Shown here: positions 6,945-11,354 of the stretch, in pieces
Layout of the letters: every line of letters starts with the position of its first letter
Numbering within the stretch: the first letter of the stretch is position 1
NCBI GenBank assembly: GCA_903885525.1
Contig: CAISJA010000080.1
Coordinates: 1 to 11,354 of the forward strand
Length of the DNA: 11,354 bases
Direction of reading: 5' to 3'
Origin: an uncultured Opitutaceae bacterium
GTDB lineage: Bacteria > Verrucomicrobiota > Verrucomicrobiia > Opitutales > Opitutaceae
Notes under the pieces: generated by a model
What the model was told of the DNA's origin: nothing
The model's input: only the letters and a program-made list of their open reading frames with translations
The model's database searches: none
Made by a program: the position numbers and the translations under genes

Positions 6945-9458
6945 GTGCGTGCCTGCGTCCGCCTTCTCTGCTGCCTCGGACTTCTGACGTCCGCCCTGGC
7001 GCTGGACTGGACCGGTCTCCACCCTGTGGGCGATCTCTCCGGGCTGACCCGCCGTGAGCACGGCCTCGAACTGTCCTGCGCCGACGGCTCCCTCATCCAG
7101 CTCACCGTGCTGGCCCCGGATCTGGTGCGGGTGCGGACCCTCTTTCCCGGGCAGCAGGCCGCGCCCGACCATTCCTGGGCCATCGCCCGCGCCGACTGGC
7201 CGGTCGTGCCCTGCCAGATCCGCGAAGACGCCGAGACCGTCACCGTGGCGACGATGGAACTCGAAATCGTCCTCCGCCGCCATCCGCTGCTGGTCGAGTT
7301 CCGGGACGCGGTCTCGCACCGCCGGATCAACGCCGATGAGCGCCCGGCCGCCCGCGATCCGCGCACCGGCCGACTGGCCGCCGCCAAGCGACTCGGCCTC
7401 GACGAGCATTTCTACGGGCTGGGCGAAAAAGCCGCGCCTCTCGACCGGCGCCGCGGCGAATTCACGCTGTGGAATAGCGACACCCCCGCCTACGGCCTGG
7501 GCCAGGACCCGCTCTACCAGAGCATCCCTTTCTACCTCGGCTGGGAGGACGGCCGCGCCTACGGCCTCTTTTACGACAACTCCTGCCGCACCACGTTTGA
7601 TTTCGGCCACTCCGGCCAGGCCTCGGCCGGCTACACGGCCGAAGGCGGCGTGCTTGACTACTATTTTTTTGCCGGTCCCGGGATGAAGAAAATCCTCGGC
7701 CGCTACACCGAACTCACCGGCCGCCTGCCCCTGCCGCCCCTCTGGGCCCTCGGCAACCAGCAGTGCCGCTACAGCTATTATCCCGACACCATGGTTGAGG
7801 AGATCGCCCGGCAGTACCGCCGCCGCGACCTCCCGCTCGATGTCCTCTACCTCGACATCCACCACATGAACGGCTACCGGGTATTCACCTGGAACCCGGA
7901 GCGTTTTCCCGATCCGGCCGGGCTCGCCGCCCGGCTGGGCCAGCAGGGCATCCGGCTGGTGGCGATCGTCGACCCCGGCGTCAAGTACCAGCCGGTCACG
8001 GGACCGGTCCCGCCCACCCCGGCCCAGGATCCCGGCCGCGGCCCGCAGGAGCAAAGCTACTACGTGTTTAACGAGGGCACGCAGCGCGATTTTTTTCTCC
8101 GCCGCCAGGATGGCAGCCTCTACCTCGGCGAGGTCTGGCCCGGCAAGGCCGTCTTCGTCGACTTCACCCGTGCGGACGCCCGTCGCTGGTGGGGCGGCTT
8201 GCACCGCGCCCTGCTTGAGCAGGGGGTGGCGGGCATCTGGACGGACATGAACGAGCCTGCGGACTTCGCCGACCGCACGGGCGCCTCGCAGAAGGACGTG
8301 GTGTTCGACGACCTCGGGGCCAAGACCCTGTACCCGCAAAACCGGAATCTCTTCGCCCTGAACATGGCGCGGGCCACCTACGAGGGGTTGCAGGCGCTGC
8401 AGCCCGACCGCCGGCCGTTCGTCCTCACCCGGGCGGGCTACGCCGGCATCCAGCGTTACGCGACCATGTGGACCGGCGACAACACCGCCACCTTCGAGTC
8501 GTTGGCGCTGAACATCCCGATGTTCGCCTCGCTGGGCCTTTCCGGCGAGAGCTTCGTCGGTGCCGATCTGCCCGGCTTCATCGGGCGGGGTGACGGCGAG
8601 CTGCTCGCCCGCAGCTACGAGGTGGGCTTCCTCGCGCCGCTTTGCCGCAACCATGCCGCCAACGAGGATTACGACCACGAGCCCTGGCGCTACGGGGCGG
8701 CCTACGAGGCCATCGTGCGCAAGTATCTCAAGCTCCGCTACCGCCTGCTCCCCTTCCTCTACACGACGCTGGAGGAGGCGCACCGCACCGGAGTGCCCCT
8801 GTTCCGCCCGCTGCTGCTCAATTTCCAGGACGACCCCAGCACGCTCAACTTGGACGATGAGTTCATGATCGGCGAGGCGCTGCTCGCCGCGCCCGCGTTG
8901 CACGCCCGGGCGCGCGCCCGCGACGTGTACCTCCCGGGCGGCCGCTGGTATGATTTCTGGACCGGCGCCCCCCTGGCCGGTGGCCGGATGTTTGCGGTGG
9001 AGTTGCCCCTCGATCACCTGCCTCTCTACGTGCGGGGCGGCAGCATTTTGCCCTCCACGGAGCCGATGAGCCACACCGGCGAGAAACCCTGGAACCCGCT
9101 CTACTTCGACATCTATCCCGACGAGCAGGGCACTGCCCAGGGCTCGCTCTATGAAGACGACGGGCTGACCCCGGCCTACGGTCGCGGTGTCATCCGGCGC
9201 ACCGTGGTGGACTACGCGCGCACCGGCGCCACGGCGCGCCTCACGGTCGCCGCCCCGCAGGGGCCCTATCAGCCCGGTCCCCGCTGGCTCGACTTCGCCG
9301 TGCATGCCGCGGCGGCCTCGCAAGTGATCCTGGATGGCCGGCCGCTGGCGCGCCTCCATCCCGCCGAACCCGCCGCCGGGCTCTGGACCGACGCGGCCGG
9401 AGTCCTGCACGTCCGTTTTGCCGACGATTCCCGCCCCCATTGGCTCGAATTCCGCTGA
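6945..9458 (+). CDS. GH31 family alpha-glucosidase, exported
   Basis: This enzyme releases glucose from the non-reducing ends of alpha-glucosides, probably in the periplasm. From GTG 6945 it has 837 residues. A short signal peptide follows: basic VRACVR, then hydrophobic LLCCLGLLTSALA, cleaved near residue 20. A galactose-mutarotase-like N-terminal beta domain is at about 50-230. The GH31 barrel starts near PPLWALGNQQ (about 263), with DIHHMNGYRVFTWN at about 304, nucleophile D434 in GIWTDMNEP and acid/base D512 in MWTGDNTATFES. The C-terminal beta domains include a DUF5110-like part around PLYFDIYPDEQGTAQGSLYEDDG (about 715 onward). The start is uncertain: the frame is open back to TTG 6843, but that lies before the hairpin and gives a poor leader. 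No Shine-Dalgarno sequence is seen. The gene ends 20 bases before malQ, so the two are almost surely co-transcribed. Xylosidase or other GH31 specificities cannot be excluded, but the motifs and context favour alpha-1,4-glucosidase. Confidence 0.9.
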   Translation: MRACVRLLCCLGLLTSALALDWTGLHPVGDLSGLTRREHGLELSCADGSLIQLTVLAPDLVRVRTLFPGQQAAPDHSWAIARADWPVVPCQIREDAETVTVATMELEIVLRRHPLLVEFRDAVSHRRINADERPAARDPRTGRLAAAKRLGLDEHFYGLGEKAAPLDRRRGEFTLWNSDTPAYGLGQDPLYQSIPFYLGWEDGRAYGLFYDNSCRTTFDFGHSGQASAGYTAEGGVLDYYFFAGPGMKKILGRYTELTGRLPLPPLWALGNQQCRYSYYPDTMVEEIARQYRRRDLPLDVLYLDIHHMNGYRVFTWNPERFPDPAGLAARLGQQGIRLVAIVDPGVKYQPVTGPVPPTPAQDPGRGPQEQSYYVFNEGTQRDFFLRRQDGSLYLGEVWPGKAVFVDFTRADARRWWGGLHRALLEQGVAGIWTDMNEPADFADRTGASQKDVVFDDLGAKTLYPQNRNLFALNMARATYEGLQALQPDRRPFVLTRAGYAGIQRYATMWTGDNTATFESLALNIPMFASLGLSGESFVGADLPGFIGRGDGELLARSYEVGFLAPLCRNHAANEDYDHEPWRYGAAYEAIVRKYLKLRYRLLPFLYTTLEEAHRTGVPLFRPLLLNFQDDPSTLNLDDEFMIGEALLAAPALHARARARDVYLPGGRWYDFWTGAPLAGGRMFAVELPLDHLPLYVRGGSILPSTEPMSHTGEKPWNPLYFDIYPDEQGTAQGSLYEDDGLTPAYGRGVIRRTVVDYARTGATARLTVAAPQGPYQPGPRWLDFAVHAAAASQVILDGRPLARLHPAEPAAGLWTDAAGVLHVRFADDSRPHWLEFR

Positions 9459-9478
9459 CCCTGACGAAAGATTTCCCC

Positions 9479-11065
9479 ATGCCCGCTGCCTCCACCACCT
9501 GGCTTGCTACCCGCACCGCGGGTGTCCTCTGCCACGTCTCCTCCCTGCCGGGTGACTACGGCATCGGCAACCTCGGTGCCGGGGCCCGCCGTTTTCTCGA
9601 CCTGCTGGGGGCCGCCCGCATCCGCTACTGGCAAATCTGCCCGATCGGCCCGACCGGCTATGGCGATTCCCCGTACCAGCTTTTTTCGGGCCGCGCCGGC
9701 AACCCGTATTTCATCGACCTCGGCGAGCTCGTCGCCGACGGGCTGCTCGGCGAAGGCGACACCGCGCCCCTGCGCCGGCTGCCGGCGGCCAAGGTCGACT
9801 ACGGCCGGCTGTACGAGACTTTCTGGGGCGTGCTCGCCCGGGCCCACGACCGCTTTGCCGCCTCCGGCAAGGACGAGGTGGCCGGGCTCGGCTCCGTCCG
9901 GGAGTTCCGCCGCCGGAACGAGGAGTGGCTGCGGCCGTTCACCGAGTTCATGGCCCTGAAGGTGCACTTCGGCGGCTGGCCCTGGACGCACTGGGCGGAG
10001 CAGTACCGCGAGTGGAGCCCCCACCTTGCGGGCACGCTGCCCGCCTCGGCCCGGCGCGAGGCCGACCGGCATGCGTTTTACCAGTACCTCTTTTTCGGCC
10101 AGTGGGAACGCCTGCGGCGCCACGCGGCCGGGCGCGGGGTTGGCATCATCGGCGACGTGCCGATCTTCGTCGCCCTCGACAGCGCCGATGCCTGGCGCAA
10201 CCGCGCTGTCTTCCGCCTCGATGCCCGCGGCCAGCCGCTCGTCGTCGCCGGCGTCCCGCCGGACTATTTCTCCGCCAAGGGCCAGCTCTGGGGCAACCCG
10301 CTCTATGATTGGGACTATCTCGCCCGCACCGGGTATGCCTGGTGGATCGACCGCCTCCGCGCGGCGTTTGCGCTCTACGACATCATCCGCCTCGATCACT
10401 TCCGCGGCTTCGACACCTACTGGGAAATCCCGGCCGGCGCCCCCGATGCCTGCACCGGCCGGTGGGGCAAGGGCCCCGGCCTGCCGTTCTTCGCGGCGGT
10501 CCGCGCCGCCCTCCCGCAGGCCCGGATCATCGCGGAGGACCTCGGCTACATCGGCCCCGACGTGGTGCGGCTCCGCCATGAGGCCGGCCTGCCTGGCATG
10601 AAAATACTACAGTTCGCCTACGGCCACGACCGGCACAACGTCAACCTGCCGCATTTCTGCCCGCCCGACAGCGTGGCCTACACCGGCACGCACGACAACT
10701 GCACCACCCGCGGCTGGCTCGAGCAGCTCGACCCCGCCTATGCCGGCCAGGTGCGAGAGTATTTCCAGCTCCAGGATTCCAACTCCGCCTGGCCCATGAT
10801 CCGCGCCCTGCTCGCCACGCCCTCGCGGCTCGCCGTCATCACCCTGCAGGACCTGTTCGACCTGCCCGCCGGCGCGACGCTGAACCGCCCCGGCACCACC
10901 AGCGGCAACTGGCAGTGGCGCTGCACGGAGGCCCAGCTCATGGCCTTGGCCGACGAAAAGCTCGCCACCTTGCGGCAGTGGATCAACCTTTACAGCCGCA
11001 CTGGCGACCACACCCTCGTGGAGTACAGCGAGCCGCCGGTGGAGATGGTCGGGGGAAAAGGCTGA
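9479..11065 (+). CDS. malQ: 4-alpha-glucanotransferase (amylomaltase, GH77)
   Basis: MalQ transfers glucanyl units between maltodextrins and frees glucose, which lets the cell use maltose and maltotriose in the cytoplasm. The 528 residues match the usual length of compact bacterial amylomaltases. Family motifs include AGVLCHVSSLPGDYGIGNLG near the N-terminus and the acceptor-site region GDSPYQLFSGRAGNPYFIDL. The catalytic residues are D306 (IIRLDHFRGF), E353 (IIAEDLG) and D406 (TGTHDN), with the normal family spacing. There is no signal peptide. ATG 9479 is chosen over the in-frame TTG at 9440, which overlaps the end of the GH31 gene. A weak gaaag lies 9-13 bases upstream. It follows the GH31 gene by 20 bases and is probably the last gene of this unit, before a 278-base gap with a REP-like hairpin. 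Confidence 0.96.
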   Translation: MPAASTTWLATRTAGVLCHVSSLPGDYGIGNLGAGARRFLDLLGAARIRYWQICPIGPTGYGDSPYQLFSGRAGNPYFIDLGELVADGLLGEGDTAPLRRLPAAKVDYGRLYETFWGVLARAHDRFAASGKDEVAGLGSVREFRRRNEEWLRPFTEFMALKVHFGGWPWTHWAEQYREWSPHLAGTLPASARREADRHAFYQYLFFGQWERLRRHAAGRGVGIIGDVPIFVALDSADAWRNRAVFRLDARGQPLVVAGVPPDYFSAKGQLWGNPLYDWDYLARTGYAWWIDRLRAAFALYDIIRLDHFRGFDTYWEIPAGAPDACTGRWGKGPGLPFFAAVRAALPQARIIAEDLGYIGPDVVRLRHEAGLPGMKILQFAYGHDRHNVNLPHFCPPDSVAYTGTHDNCTTRGWLEQLDPAYAGQVREYFQLQDSNSAWPMIRALLATPSRLAVITLQDLFDLPAGATLNRPGTTSGNWQWRCTEAQLMALADEKLATLRQWINLYSRTGDHTLVEYSEPPVEMVGGKG

Positions 11066-11155
11066 CAGGCCGAAGGACGGAAAGACTGAGCCGGAAACCT
11101 GCCATGATATTCTGCCACTACCCGAACGTGCCGCGATGCTCCCACCGGGCCGGGC

Positions 11156-11170
11156 CGGCGCCTGGCGCCG
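11156..11170. repeat. 7-bp dyad cggcgcc-t-ggcgccg
   Basis: A perfect inverted repeat with a single central base, 90 bases after the malQ stop. It is very GC-rich and lacks a following T run. It may be a chance palindrome or a protein-binding site. Confidence 0.35.
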
Positions 11171-11222
11171 CGCCTCTCGGCGGACAAGAGCAAACATCCC
11201 CACAACGGTCACACCTGTAGAT

Positions 11223-11265
11223 GCCTGCTGGCAGGCGATTGGTTTTGGGTCGCCTGCCAGCAGGC
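11223..11265. repeat. REP-like 16-bp perfect hairpin
   Basis: The arm gcctgctggcaggcga (11223-11238) is the exact complement of tcgcctgccagcaggc (11250-11265), with loop ttggttttggg. Each arm is itself a small palindrome (gcctg-n4-caggc), giving a nested symmetry typical of REP/BIME intergenic elements. There is no T tract after it, so a classical terminator is unlikely. It could stabilise the malQ mRNA end or be a transposase-mobilised repeat. Copy number in the genome cannot be judged here. Confidence 0.7.
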
Positions 11266-11343
11266 TCCTGCCAAGCCAATCAATTTTCACCAGTTCCCGA
11301 ACCCCCAGCCCTTCCGCTTTTCAGTCCTTCAGCCCTTTCTCCC

Positions 11344-11354
11344 ATGAGCACTTC
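11344..11354 (+). CDS. Possible start of next gene (MST..., cut by window end)
   Basis: An ATG at 11344 follows a pyrimidine-rich leader (ccctttctccc) much like the leader of malQ (tttcccc before ATG). Only ATG AGC ACT and two more bases are visible, so no product can be named. The call rests only on this start context and the end of the intergenic region. Confidence 0.3.

Larger units (their letters stand above)
11066..11343. other. Intergenic region downstream of malQ with palindromic repeats
   Basis: No gene is supported here. It contains a 15-bp dyad (11156-11170), a 16-bp perfect hairpin (11223-11265), and a pyrimidine-rich stretch before the next start codon that includes the octamers cttttcag and tccttcag (11317-11332). 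That stretch is roughly mirrored by the complement of 11053-11083, at the end of malQ. No hairpin with a good T tract was seen, so no intrinsic terminator is called for malQ. Confidence 0.5.

Noticed and set aside
5811..9440. 1209-codon open frame on the minus strand opposite the receptor end and the GH31 gene
   Set aside because: It is the mirror of a strongly coding GC-rich region; the translation is rich in Gly, Val, Glu and Arg with no domain motif, while the plus strand has clear catalytic motifs.
9269..10579. 436-codon minus-strand frame opposite malQ
   Set aside because: Antisense shadow; malQ carries all three catalytic residues in the plus frame.
1..11354. CRISPR array, tRNA, rRNA or prophage signals
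   Set aside because: No regularly spaced direct repeats, cloverleaf, rRNA-like or phage structural sequence was seen.

Overview
The window looks like a chromosomal starch/maltodextrin-use locus from a GC-rich Gram-negative bacterium, most likely a verrucomicrobium of the Opitutaceae type. This placement is inferred. It rests on a TonB-dependent receptor of the Xanthomonas/Caulobacter class without a SusD partner, secreted multidomain enzymes with Ig-like modules, mostly C-rich start contexts without a good Shine-Dalgarno sequence, and several intergenic palindromes. No rRNA or other taxonomic marker is present.

Layout. Bases 1-280 hold no convincing gene but have a 13-bp inverted repeat and smaller hairpins. 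Bases 281-3644 (minus strand) encode a large secreted protein: signal peptide, GH13 alpha-amylase, two beta-sandwich/Ig-like modules and a C-terminal esterase-D-type alpha/beta hydrolase. Its reading frame is broken by one extra base in a six-G tract (2633-2638). This puts one catalytic residue of the amylase triad in one ORF and the other two in the next. Bases 3645-4019 are a divergent intergenic region with two 15-bp dyads close to the plus-strand start. Plus-strand genes follow: a TonB-dependent receptor (4020-6818), a hairpin terminator or attenuator (6860-6890), a signal-peptide-bearing GH31 alpha-glucosidase (best start GTG 6945, to 9458) and a cytosolic-type GH77 4-alpha-glucanotransferase, malQ (9479-11065). 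The last 290 bases carry a 16-bp perfect REP-like hairpin and end at the probable first codons of another gene (11344).

How the genes fit together (inference). The secreted amylase-esterase would cut, and possibly de-esterify, alpha-glucan outside the cell. The receptor would import maltodextrins across the outer membrane. The exported GH31 enzyme would trim them to glucose in the periplasm, and MalQ would process imported maltose and maltotriose in the cytoplasm. No inner-membrane transporter, SusD-like protein or regulator lies in the window.

Most interesting points: the amylase-Ig-Ig-esterase fusion, the single-base frame break inside its catalytic domain, the hairpin between receptor and glucosidase, the paired operator-like dyads, and the palindromes at both window edges. 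No completely new system could be demonstrated from sequence alone.
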